A stretch of DNA of 64,000 bases from Rutidosis leptorrhynchoides (taxonomy: Eukaryota; Streptophyta; Magnoliopsida; Asterales; Asteraceae). A model generated the notes under the pieces. That model was not told where the DNA came from and made no database searches. It was given only the letters and a program-made list of their open reading frames with translations. This document shows positions 39,351 through 49,954 of the stretch, piece after piece. Where the stretch lies: the NCBI RefSeq assembly GCF_046630445.1, contig NC_092341.1, positions 256,027,501-256,091,500 of the forward strand. The letters are read 5' to 3'. The translations under genes were made by a program, and so were the position numbers. Positions within the stretch are counted from its first letter, which is position 1. Every line of letters begins with the position of its first letter.

Positions 39351-40184
39351 GGGCTGTTTGTTGTAGTTGCGATTGATGTTGCGATTGTTGGGATAATTGT
39401 TGCGATTATTGTTGTAATTGCTGTTGTTGTTGTATTGGTGATTCTTATCACCATTTTCCTCCCACTTTCTTTTGACTTGCTTCACATTGGCCTCTTCAGC
39501 AGTCTGTTCTTTAATTCTTTCTTCAATCTGGTTCACTAGTTTGTGAGCCATTCTACATGCCTGTTGTATGGAGGCGGGCTCGTGTGAACTTATATCTTCT
39601 TGGATTCTTTCCGGTAATCCTTTCACAAACGCGTCGATCTTCTCTTCCTCATCTTCGAATGCTCCCGGACACAATAGGCACAATTCTGTGAATCGTCTTT
39701 CGTACGTGGTAATATCAAATCCTTGGGTTCGTAACCCTCTAAGTTCTGTCTTGAGCTTATTGACCTCGGTTCTGGGACGGTATTTCTCGTTCATCAAGTG
39801 CTTGAATGCTGACCACGGTAGTGCGTACGCATCATCTTGTCCCACTTGCTCTAGATAGGTATTCCACCATGTTAACGCAGAACCTGTGAAGGTATGCGTA
39901 GCGTACTTCACTTTGTCCTCTTCAGTACACTTACTTATGGCAAACACCGATTCAACCTTCTCGGTCCACCGTTTCAATCCGATCGGTCCTTCGGTTCCAT
40001 CAAATTCCAAAGGTTTGCAGGCAGTGAATTCTTTGTAGGTGCATCCTACACGATTTCCTGTACTGCTAGATCCAAGGTTATTGTTGGTATGTAGCGCAGC
40101 CTGTACTGCGGCTATGTTTGAAGCTAGAAAAGTACGGAATTCCTCTTCATTCATATTCACGGTGTGTCGAGTAGTCGGTGCCAT
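35601..40184 (-). CDS. Element D Gag-Pol polyprotein with chromodomain, intact
   Basis: Complete Tekay/Del chromovirus polyprotein, open for 1527 residues from the ATG at 40184 ([10 protein letters not shown]). An in-frame ATG 12 codons upstream is less like the family. Positions below count from that upstream ATG. Capsid is at about 60-230, a poly-Asn tract at 259-320, and CCHC knuckles at C339/C342/H347/C352 and C387/C390/H395/C400. The protease has DSGA at 445-448. The RT (about 620-810) has the catalytic FIDD at 779-782. RNase H starts near 925 ([10 protein letters not shown]). Integrase has H116x-H1123-C1153-C1156 type zinc ligands and D1186, D1247, E1283. GPF is at 1421-1423, and a C-terminal chromodomain at about 1484-1527. 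No stop or frameshift, so probably functional. The chromodomain is expected to steer integration to heterochromatin. Confidence 0.95.
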
Positions 40185-40313
40185 TTCCTTCAAAATAGTT
40201 AAATGGAACAAGTTAATCATACAGAATATTAAGAGTAGTTAATAGTATTTCGTAGCATAATATGAACTCATTTATAAAAGCTTTTTCTTCATATTAGCGT
40301 TTTATAAGTTTAA

Positions 40314-40345
40314 ATTCGGGTAGTACCTACCCGTTAAGTTCATAC
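40314..40345 (-). repeat. Internal copy of the D polypurine-tract/LTR-start motif
   Basis: The minus strand reads AACTTAACGGGTAGGTAC, then TACCCGAATTT. The authentic 3' end of D reads TTAACGGGTAGGTAC, then TGTAGTGACCCGAAC. The shared block lies between the F-box ORF and gag, where no polypurine tract is expected. Confidence 0.7.
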
Positions 40346-40525
40346 TTAGTAGCTAATATACAATTCAACTACTACAATTCTATATGAAAAACTGATTATA
40401 ATAATATTTCGCGTTCAAACTTTTATACAATATTTTACAAACTTACAATACCGCTTATTTTACATAAAGCATGAAATATAGCACACAATAACTTTTATAC
40501 AAGATAGTTGTGAAGACAATTCTAG

Positions 40526-41209
40526 CTAGTACACAAGTCGTTCAGCAAAGGCAATAAAAACACGTAATTCATACGTCCAGAAACAAGTCATGCATTCTGG
40601 TTTTACTAGGACTACTTCCCATCCTTGGTCTTGTGCAACATAACCGTTATGGCCGTTGATAAGACAGCGTGTTGTAACGTCATCAAAGGGACGAGGGTTA
40701 CGTAATGTCCAACAGTCCCGTAATAATCTAAAAACCTCATTTCTTACCCCAATTACCGACTCCGTCACTTGTGGAAACGTTTTGTTTAATAGTTGTAGCC
40801 CGATGTTCTTGTTCTCACTTTGGTGAGAAGCGAACATTACTAATCCGTAAGCATAACATGCTTCTTTATGTTGCATGTTAGCCGCTTTTTCTAAATCACG
40901 AAGTCCAATATTCGGATATATTGAGTCAAAATAATTTCTTAACCCGTTGCGTAAAATAGCATTTGGGTTCCCCGCAATATATGCGTCAAAGTAAACACAT
41001 CGTAACTTATGGGTTTCCCAATGTGATATCCCCCATCTTTCAAACGAAAGTCTCTTATAAACCAAGACATTCTTGGAACGTTCTTCGAATGTCTTACAAA
41101 CTGATCTCGCCTTAAATAGTTGTGCCGAAGAATTCTGGCCGACTCTAGACAAGATTTCATCAATCATGTCTCCGGGTAGGTCTCTTAAAATATTGGGTTG
41201 TCTATCCAT
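40526..41209 (-). CDS. F-box family protein carried inside element D
   Basis: Predicted substrate-recruiting subunit of an SCF ubiquitin ligase. The 227-residue ORF starts MDRQPN and has an F-box at about residues 8-55: LRDLPGDMIDEILSRVG, then KARSVCKTFEER. After it comes a region with an ANMQHKEACYAYGLVMFAS helix pair, as in the At1g67623/At2g35280-like plant F-box proteins, and a cysteine-containing tail (CMTCFW). It is uninterrupted and lies between the 5' LTR and gag, on the same strand as gag-pol, 342 bp before the Gag start. The gag transcript from the 5' LTR would include it. Such genes are not part of a standard Tekay element, so it is probably captured host sequence. Family naming is from memory. 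Confidence 0.8.
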   Translation of the reverse strand: MDRQPNILRDLPGDMIDEILSRVGQNSSAQLFKARSVCKTFEERSKNVLVYKRLSFERWGISHWETHKLRCVYFDAYIAGNPNAILRNGLRNYFDSIYPNIGLRDLEKAANMQHKEACYAYGLVMFASHQSENKNIGLQLLNKTFPQVTESVIGVRNEVFRLLRDCWTLRNPRPFDDVTTRCLINGHNGYVAQDQGWEVVLVKPECMTCFWTYELRVFIAFAERLVY

Positions 41210-41346
41210 TTTGTGTTTTTAAACTGTAAAATAGACAAGAGTTAGATTCATAAAAAAAATACTTATTAATACAAGCAATTTTTACATATATCATAAAGCA
41301 TAAGAACACTATATTCCATATATTACACCACTCGAATACAACTATC

Positions 41347-41961
41347 TTATTCCGACTCGCTCGTTTCTTCTTCTTTGGTTTTGGTTCGTTTTGCCAAGTT
41401 TCTAGGGATATACGATGTTCCCCTAATACGAGCCGTCGTTGTCCACATTGGTTTAGAAAAACCTGGTGGTTTAGAGGTTCCCGGGTCATTGTTACAACTT
41501 AAGGACTTCGGGGGTTGACGATACATATAAAGTTCATCGGGGTTGGAATTAGATTTCTCTATTTTTATGCCCTTTCCCTTATTATTTTCTTTTGCCTTTT
41601 TAAATTCAGTTGGGGTAATTTCTATAACATCATCGGAATTCTCGTCGGAATCCGATTCATCGGAGAATTGGTAATCCTCCCAATATTTTGCTTCCTTGGC
41701 GGAAACACCATTGACCATAATTAACTTTGGTCGGTTGGTTGAGGATTTTCTTTTACTTAACCGTTTTATTATTTCCCCCACCGGTTCTATTTCTTCATCC
41801 GGTTCCGATTCTTCTTCCGGTTCCGATTCTTCTTCCGGTTCCGACTCTTCTTCCGGTTCCTCTTCGGGAACTTGTGAATCAGTCCACGAATCATTCCAAT
41901 TTACATTTGACTCTTCATTATTATTAGGTGAGTCAATGGGACTTGTTCTAGAGGTAGACAT
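41347..41961 (-). CDS. Acidic repeat protein ORF inside element D
   Basis: Uninterrupted 204-residue ORF starting MSTSRTSP. Residues about 32-60 form an acidic array of EEESEP units, encoded by an 18-bp repeat at about 41807-41865. A basic, possibly nuclear-targeting stretch KRLSKRKSSTNR follows. Next come a second acidic patch (SDESDSDENSDD), a Lys-rich segment, and a Pro/Arg-rich C-terminus (KPPGFSKP, RNLAKRTKTKEEE). I recognise no family. It precedes the F-box ORF by 137 bp and lies 209 bp inside the 5' LTR. It is mostly predicted disordered by composition. It could be captured host sequence or a lineage-specific retrotransposon protein. Confidence 0.65.
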   Translation of the reverse strand: MSTSRTSPIDSPNNNEESNVNWNDSWTDSQVPEEEPEEESEPEEESEPEEESEPDEEIEPVGEIIKRLSKRKSSTNRPKLIMVNGVSAKEAKYWEDYQFSDESDSDENSDDVIEITPTEFKKAKENNKGKGIKIEKSNSNPDELYMYRQPPKSLSCNNDPGTSKPPGFSKPMWTTTARIRGTSYIPRNLAKRTKTKEEETSESE

Positions 41962-42156
41962 CTATCACATAATATCAAACGCGTTAAGAGATTAATATAT
42001 CACATAATATTCACATGTTAAAAATATATAGTTTCCAACAAAATTTGTTAAGCAATCATTTTTCAACTAAACACGGTCGAAGTCCAGACTCACTAATGCA
42101 TCCTAACAAACTCGATAAGACATACTAATGCAAAATTCTGGTTCTCTAAGACCAAC

Positions 42157-42168
42157 GCTCTGATACCA
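42157..42168 (-). other. Primer-binding site of element D (initiator-Met tRNA type)
   Basis: The minus strand reads TGGTATCAGAGC two bases after the 5' LTR end at 42171. It is the same site type as in element A2. Confidence 0.85.
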
Positions 42169-42170
42169 AC

Positions 42171-45100
42171 TGAAATGTCCCGTTCTTATTGATTAAAAAC
42201 GTTCCATATTAATTGATTTCGTTGCGAGGTTTTGACCTCTATATGAGACGTTTTTCAAAGACTGCATTCATTTTTAAACAAACCATAACCTTTATTTCAT
42301 CAATAAAGGTTTAAAAAGCTTTACGTAGATTATCAAATAATGATAATCTAAAATATCCTGTTTACACACGACCATTACATAATGGTTTACAATACAAATA
42401 TGTTATAACAAAATAAGTTTCTTGAATGCAGTTTTTACACAATATCATACAAGCATGGACTCCAAATCTTGTCCTTATTTAAGTATGCGACAGCGGAAGC
42501 TCTTAATAATCACCTGAGAATAAACATGCTTAAAACGTCAACAAAAATGTTGGTGAGTTATAGGTTTAACCTATATATATCAAATCGTAACAATAGACCA
42601 CAAGATTTCATATTTCAATACACATCCCATACATAGAGATAAAAATCATTCATATGGTGAACACCTGGTAATCGACATTAACAAGATGCATATATAAGAA
42701 TATCCCCATCATTCCGGGACACCCTTCGGATATGATATAAATTTCGAAGTACTAAAGCATCCGGTACTTTGGATGGGGCTTGTTGGGCCCGATAGATCTA
42801 TCTTTAGGATTCGCGTCAATTAGGGTGTCTGTTCCCTAATTCTTAGATTACCAGACTTAATAAAAAGGGGCATATTCGATTTCGATAATTCAACCATAGA
42901 ATGTAGTTTCACGTACTTGTGTCTATTTTGTAAATCATTTATAAAACCTGCATGTATTCTCATCCCAAAAATATTAGATTTTAAAAGTGGGACTATAACT
43001 CACTTTCACAGATTTTTACTTCGTCGGGAAGTAAGACTTGGCCACTGGTTGATTCACGAACCTATAACAATATATACATATATATCAAAGTATGTTCAAA
43101 ATATATTTACAACACTTTTAATATATTTTGATGTTTTAAGTTTATTAAGTCAGCTGTCCTCGTTAGTAACCTACAACTAGTTGTCCACAGTTAGATGTAC
43201 ATAAATAAATCGATAAATATTATCTTGAATCAATCCACGACCCAGTGTATACGTATCTCAGTATTGATCACAACTCAAACTATATATATTTTGGAATCAA
43301 CCTCAACCCTGTATAGCTAACTCCAACATTCACATATAGAGTGTCTATGGTTGTTCCGAAATATATATAGATGTGTCGACATGATAGGTCGAAACATTGT
43401 ATACGTGTCTATGGTATCTCAAGATTACATAATATATAATACAAGTTGATTAAGTTATGGTTGGAATAGATTTGTTACCAATTTTCACGTAGATAAAATG
43501 AGAAAAATTATCCAATCTTGTTTTACCCATAACTTCTTCATTTTAAATCCGTTTTGAGTGAATCAAATTGCTATGGTTTCATATTGAACTCTATTTTATG
43601 AATCTAAACAAAAAAGTATAGGTTTCTAGTCGGAAAAATAAGTTACAAGTCGTTTTTGTAAAGGTAGTCATTTCAGTCGAAAGAACGACGTCTAGATGAC
43701 CATTTTAGAAAACATACTTCCACTTTGAGTTTAACCATAATTTTTGGATATAGTTTCATGTTCATAATAAAAATCATTTTCTCAGAATAACAACTTTTAA
43801 ATCAAAGTTTATCATAGTTTTTAATTAACTAACCCAAAACAGCCCGCGGTGTTACTACGACGGCGTAAATCCGGTTTTTCGGTGTTTTTCGTGTTTCCAG
43901 GTTTTAAATCATTAAGTTAGCATATCATATAGATATAGAACATGTGTTTAGTTGATTTTAAAAGTCAAGTTAGAAGGATTAACTTTTGTTTGCGAACAAG
44001 TTTAGAATTAACTAAACTATGTTCTAGTGATTACAAGTTTAAACCTTCGAATAAGATAGCTTTATATGTATGAATCGAATGATGTTATGAACATCATTAC
44101 TACCTTAAGTTCCTTGGATGAACCTACTGGAAAAGAGAAAAATGGATCTAGCTTCAATGGATCCTTGGATGGCTCAAAGTTCTTGAAGCAAAATCATGAC
44201 ACGAAAACAAGTTCAAGTAAGATCATCACTTGAAATAAGATTGTTATAGTTATAGAAATTGAACCAAAGTTTGAATATGATTATTACCTTGTATTAGAAT
44301 GATAACCTACTGTAAGAAACAAAGATTTCTTGAGGTTGGATGATCACCTTACAAGATTGGAAGTGAGCTAGCAAACTTGAAAGTATTCTTGATTTTATGA
44401 AACTAGAACTTTTGGAATTTATGAAGAACACTTAGAACTTGAAGATAGAACTTGAGAGAGTTCAATTAGATGAATAAAATTGAAGAATGAAAGTGTTTGT
44501 AGGTGTTTTTGGTCGTTGGTGTATGGATTAGATATAAAGGATATGTAATTTTGTTTTCATGTAAATAAGTCATGAATGATTACTCATATTTTTGTAATCT
44601 TATGAGATATTTCATGCTAGTTGCCAAATGATGGTTCCCACATGTGTTAGGTGACTCACATGGGCTGCTAAGAGCTGATCATTGGAGTGTATATACCAAT
44701 AGTACATACATCTAAAAGCTGTGTATTGTACGAGTACGAATACGGGTGCATACGAGTAGAATTGTTGATGAAACTGAACGAGAATGTAATTGTAAGCATT
44801 TTTGTTAAGTAGAAGTATTTTGATAAGTGTATTGAAGTCTTTCAAAAGTGTATAAATACATATTAAAACACTACATGTATATACATTTTAACTGAGTCGT
44901 TAAGTCATCGTTAGTCGTTACATGTAAGTGTTGTTTTGAAACCTTTAGGTTAACGATCTTGTTAAATGTTGTTAACCCAATGTTTATAATATCAAAAGAG
45001 ATTTTAAATTATTATATTATCATGATATTATGATGTACGAATATCTCTTAATATGATATATATACATTAAATGTCGTTACAACGATAAACGTTACATATA

Positions 45101-45421
45101 TGTCTCGTTTCAAAATCATTAAGTTAGTAGTCTTGTTTTTACATATGTAGTTCATTGTTAATATAATTAATGATATGTTTACTTATCATAATATCATGTT
45201 ACCTATATATATAACCATATATATGTCATCATATAGTTTTTTTACAAGTTTTAACGTTCGTGAATCACCGGTCAACTTGGGTGGTCAATTGTCTATATGA
45301 AACCTATTTCAATTAATCAAGTCTTAACAAGTTTGATTGCTTAACATGTTGGAAACATTTAATCATGTAAATATCAATCTCAATTAATATATATAAACAT
45401 GGAAAAGTTCGGGTCACTACA
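42171..45421 (-). repeat. 5' LTR of element D (3251 bp)
   Basis: Near-identical partner of 32315-35565 at a constant offset of 9856 bp. It presumably contains the promoter for the extra ORFs and gag-pol. Confidence 0.95.
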
Positions 45422-45426
45422 AAAGT

Positions 45427-46099
45427 GATCTTTTCTGGTGGCATCATTTAATTTTCTATAATCAATACAAACATGCCATCCTGTTACAGTCCTAGTAGGA
45501 ATAAACTCATTTTTTTCATTTATGATGACAGTCATGCCACCCTTCTTAGGTACGCATTGAACTGGGCTTACCCATCGACTATCAGAGATTGGATAAATTA
45601 ATCCTGCATCTAGCAGTTTAATAATTTCTTTCTTAACAACATCTTGCATATTAGGATTTAGTCTTCGTTGGCGTTGCACATACGTTTTATGACCTTCTTC
45701 CATAAGGATTTTATGTGTGCAATACGAAGGACTTATACCTTTAATGTCATGAATCTTTCATGCAATAGCTGGTTTATGAGCTTTTAGCATAGAAATGAGT
45801 TGAGATTTTTCATTTTTAGTAAGAGAATACGATATTATTACAGGTAATTCAGATTCACCATGTAAATAAGCATATTCCAAATGGTTTGAAAGTGGCTTTA
45901 ACTCTAATATCGGTGGTTCTTCTATCGATGATTTGTATCGATATCTGTCTTCCTCTTTTAGCATTTGAATTTCTTCTGTTGTTGGTTCATATCCATTAGC
46001 CATGAGTGCGGCTAACATTTCAGCTTCATCAATTGGTTCAGTTCCTTCTCCTAAAGAACATTCTCCTGTTCCTTGTAATTCTGGAAATTCTTCTAACAA
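45427..46099 (-). pseudogene. Element C pol: linker and N-terminal reverse transcriptase
   Basis: Reads EPPILELKPLSNHLEYAYL and LPVIISYSLTKNEKSQL, the Athila protease-RT linker, then a stop at about 45757. KKEIIKLLDAGLIYPISDS, WVSPVQCVPKKGG and WHVCIDYRKLNDATRKDHF follow, where element D cuts in. The rest of the RT is at 31998-32309. Confidence 0.9.
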
Positions 46100-46129
46100 T
46101 TCTGCATGTGAATCTATAGTTTGAATATA

Positions 46130-47194
46130 TTAACATGTATCATCTGCAGATTGTGGTTGTTGCATGGCTCTATCAACAGAAAAGGTAACACTCTCGTCCT
46201 CTATACTTAGGGTCAGTTTCTTACCGAACACGTCTATTATTACTTTAGCCGTATTTAAGAATGGTCTTCCTAATATAAGAGGAACTCGAGAATCTTCTTC
46301 CATGTCCAGAATAACAAAATCTACTGGAAATACTAATGTACCAACTTTAACTAGCATGTTCTCCATTATCCCTCTAGGATATTTTACTGATCGATCGGCT
46401 AGTTGTATGCTTATTCGTGTTGGTTTCAATTCTCCAAGGTCTAGTTTAGCGTATAGTGAATATGGCATTAGATTTATACTAGCACCTAAGTCTGCCAATG
46501 CTTCTATTGAACTAAGACTACCCAGAAAACATGGAATTGTGAAACTTCCTGGATCTGATAATTTTTCTGGTATCTTATTCAACAGTACTGCAGAACAATT
46601 AGTATTCATAGTAACAGCTGAGATTTCTTCCATTTTCTTTCTATTTGTGATTAGATCTTTCAGAAATTTAGCATATCTAGGCATTCCTGAAATTACATCA
46701 ATGAAAGGAAGATTTACATTTATTTGTTTAAACATATCCAAGAATTTGGATTGCTCGGCTTCAAGTTTTTCTTTTCTTATTTTACTCGGGTAAGGAAGTG
46801 GTGGTTGGTATGGTTTAACATAAGGTTTATCCTTAACTATGTTATCTTCATTAACCTTTTCAACTACCGGTTCTGTTTCCTTATCTTGTTCAGATTGTGG
46901 TTCTTGTGGAGTAGGAATAGCGTCATCAGAAATTACAGGTATTTCAGGTGGTTTAAGTGTAATACCACTTCTCGTGGTAATGGCTTTAGCTGTTTCATTC
47001 CGGGGGTTAGCATTTGTATCACTAGGTATACTTCTCGGTTTTCTTTCACATATCAACCTTGCTAGGTTACTTACTTCTTGTTCCAAATTTTGGATAAAAG
47101 CTTGTTGATTTCTAAATGCTTGAGCATTTTGTTCATTGGTTTGTTTCTGAGATGTGAAAAATTGAGTTTGAGATTCAACTAGCTTCGACATCAT
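46130..47194 (-). pseudogene. Element C gag C-terminus and aspartic protease
   Basis: Open frame of 354 codons. A Gln/Pro-rich part with ITTRSGITLKPPEIP is followed by an Athila-type protease: NLPFIDVISGMPRYAKFLKDL, then EALADLGASINLMPYSLY, with D-L-G-A where the active-site D-[ST]-G-A stands, and VPLILGRPFLNTAKVIIDV. A stop at 46130 separates it from the RT linker. Confidence 0.88.
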
Positions 47195-47239
47195 ATCTTC
47201 TAAATTTGGCTTTTTATCATCGGTTTGTGGTGGTTTATT

Positions 47240-48560
47240 TTAAAAAATAGGTCTTTGCTGATTGTAGGTATTGTTGGATACTTGTTGATTGCTAGGACCT
47301 TGTTGGTTGTTGTATGGAACATTTCGGTTATAATTCTGGTTTTGATTGTAGATTGGTCTTGGCGGTTGATAATTATTCTGATAATTATTTCCAGGCCTTT
47401 GGTTCATGTATGAAACATTCTCTCTTTGTTCCATTGTTTGTTCAATACTGAGACAATCTTTTGTCAAATGTGGTCCTCCACACTGCTCACAACTAATTCG
47501 TATTGAGTGAATATCCTTAGTCATCTTTTCCATTCGTCTCTCGACAGAATCTATCTTTGCGGAAATAGAATCAAAGTCATGGATAGAATTGGCTCTAGCC
47601 GCTTTTGATGATCTAACGATATCTTTTTCTTGGTGCCACTCATATGAGCGGGAAGCAGTGTTATCAATAATTTTGTAAGCTTTAGTTGCGGTTTTCTTCA
47701 TAATGGAACCACCAGCTGCTATATCGATGTCTTTTCTTGTAGTGATGTCGCATCCTTGGTAGAATATTTGTACTATTTGATAAGTGTCTAAACCATGTTG
47801 CGGACATCCTCTCAATAACTTTCCAAATCTTGTCCACGCCTCATATAGAGTTTCATTTGGCTTTTGTGTGAACGTAACAATTTCTCCTTAAAGTCTTACG
47901 GATTTAGATGCCGGAAAGAATTGTTTAAGAAATTTTTCAACTAAGACGTCCCATGTATCAATCGCCCCTTCAGGTAATGATTCTAACCAATCTTTGGCTT
48001 CTCCCTTTAAAGTCCAGGGAAATAACATGAGATATATCTGTTCATCCTCCACTTCTCGGATTTTAAATAGAGTACAGATCCTATTAAATGTACGAAGATG
48101 TTCATTTGGATCTTCCTTCGGCCCACCACTAAATTGGCATTGATTAGTCACCATGTGTAGGATTTGTCATTTGATTTCATAATCTGGCGCATTAATGTCT
48201 GGTTGAGTAATTGCGTGACCTTGGCCAGTGTGTTTAGCTCTCATTCGGTCTTCCATACTTAGAGGTTCCAGATTTTCCATGATTGAATTTGTTGAATCTG
48301 AATCACTAGAGGATTCTGATTTAATGGTTTATTCCTCGACAATCTCTGTTTGAATGATTGGTGGTTCCGGAGGAAAGATTAATGGTTCAGGATCTCTGAA
48401 TTGTCCCTGAATATCCTCTGGATTCTCAATTGTGAAGTCGGGTTCAAAAAATTGATTATCGGAAATTTGAATTGGAGTACTTGGTCAACTGGATGACGAT
48501 TCTAAAAAAAAATCAACGGCGACAATATTGCCTAGATGTCTTGATCGAGTTACAGGTGGT
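47240..48560 (-). pseudogene. Element C gag (capsid and zinc knuckle)
   Basis: Athila-type Gag, several frames. An N-terminal part (MENLEPLSMEDRM near 48280) has stops upstream near 48330 and after DYEIK. The capsid reads SGGPKEDPNEHLRTFNRIC and LKGEAKDWLESLPEGAIDTW. A stop falls at 47888. TLYEAWTRFGKLLRGCPQHG and one zinc knuckle CEQCGGPHLTKDC (near 47490) follow, then an Asn/Gln/Pro-rich tail. The TAA at 47240 probably derives from CAA. Confidence 0.85.
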
Positions 48561-49694
48561 GAACGTATGAAAGGTGGTGAACGTTTTGCTCAGTGCATTC
48601 ACTGAATATCCTATTAATTATAAAAGATAAAAATTATATAAGTTATCAAATTAATAGACTTTTCTGATTTTTCCCACGTTTCGAATAGCCAATAGATGCA
48701 GCAGGTAGTCAGGACCTTTTAAATCGGAAGCCCACAACTCGCCACTAACAAATCCAACTATTACTACGAACCAGAAAATTTTGGATGTCTATCAATTTAA
48801 CCACTTAAAATAATTTTTTGTTGAAATTTAAAGAAATTTTAGAGAAGAAATAGAAAATTCTATGTCCTAAAAACTAGAGCGTCGAGAAATAAGAAAGAAA
48901 AAGAGCGTGTCGGAAAGCGTCGAAAAATAAAAGGTCGAAAAATAAAAATAAGAAAGTAGCGCATCGAAACTTGAAATTCTAAAAACTAAAAATTAAAAGT
49001 TACGTCTAAAGGTATTAAAGCTTAAAGGAATTCTAAATCCAAAACGGCAATAACTTAAAAAGTACTAAAATCTTAAAACGGCGTCGCAAAATTCTAAAGC
49101 ACTTAAATCTTAGTCTAAAGAGAAAGTACTTAAGGGATTTTACGGCAAGGCCTAAAAATCTAGAAATAAAAATAACTATGGCAAAATACTAAGTTATGAA
49201 CGAAAAAAATACAAATTACATACTAAATAATAAAAATATACAATTTATAAAAAGAGACAAAAAAATGATAAAATTACTAATTTTTATAAAAATATTATTT
49301 TTATATTATTTATTTTATAAAAGTATTAATTTATATAATTAATAAAACTAATTAAAACTTAAATTACAAATTAAAACTAAAAACTAAACTAATTAATTAA
49401 ATAATTAACCCTAATTAGGGTTTATAATAATAATAATAATAATAATTAATACTCCGTAATTATTGCTGTACCAAGTTCAGTTGGGCGTGTCAGACAAGGC
49501 CATGCGATCGCATGGATATCGCGTTATATTTTCATGCGGTCGCATGGGTTAGGGTTCCAGGCCAGAATATGGGCTGCTACAGTACCAGGCCCGAAAATCT
49601 TTAATTTTTTAATTTTTCTGTTTTTATAAAATATTTATATAAACAAATAAAAACTTATATTTTAAAAACTAAAATAAAAATAAAGAAACTTTAT

Positions 49695-49785
<91 letters not shown>

Positions 49786-49928
49786 ACAACTCTTAAAAAT
49801 ATATATATTTTGTTTTTCTTTTTTTCTTTTTGTATTTTTAATATTTAAAACGTATTTTTACAAAAGTAAATTAAAAGTCTTTTTTTAATATATATATATA
49901 TAGCGTTTCGCTTCTGGCGTTTAAGTAT
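48561..49928 (-). other. 5' leader of element C
   Basis: A long, very AT-rich leader between primer-binding site and gag, typical of Athila-type elements. It holds runs such as AAAAATAAAA/TCGAAAAATAAAA (48890-48960) and an AT microsatellite at 49699-49780. It also holds the paired palindromes at 49500-49547. No ORF of note. Confidence 0.7.
49500..49547. repeat. Paired 16-bp palindromes in the leader of C
   Basis: CCATGCGATCGCATGG (perfect) at 49500 and TCATGCGGTCGCATGG at 49532, 32 bp apart. The spacer is unrelated to the spacers at 23720, 25847 and 51317. Confidence 0.85.
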
Positions 49929-49946
49929 TCCCCGGTAGCGGCGCCA
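49929..49946 (-). other. Primer-binding site of element C
   Basis: The minus strand reads TGGCGCCGCTACCGGGGA, eight bases inside the 5' LTR. This is a standard Athila-type site. Confidence 0.8.
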
Positions 49947-49954
49947 AAAATACT

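Larger units (their letters stand above)
32315..45421 (-). mobile_element. Element D: intact Tekay-type chromovirus with extra F-box ORF, nested in C
   Basis: LTRs at 32315-35565 and 42171-45421 are both 3251 bp. I saw only three substitutions between them (33396/43252, 33823/43679, 34023/43879). The target duplication is AAAGT at 32310-32314 and 45422-45426, inside C's RT. On the minus strand the order is 5' LTR, initiator-Met primer-binding site, acidic ORF, F-box ORF, 1.5-kb-codon gag-pol with chromodomain, polypurine tract, 3' LTR. All three ORFs are open. It is the youngest insertion in the nest and may be functional. Confidence 0.95.

Noticed and set aside
39065-39539. Long Thr/Ile-rich (minus) and Val-rich (plus) ORFs
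   Set aside because: Shadow frames of the poly-Asn codon repeat in the Gag of element D.
46164-46793. 209-codon plus-strand ORF
   Set aside because: Shadow of the protease frame of element C on the opposite strand.
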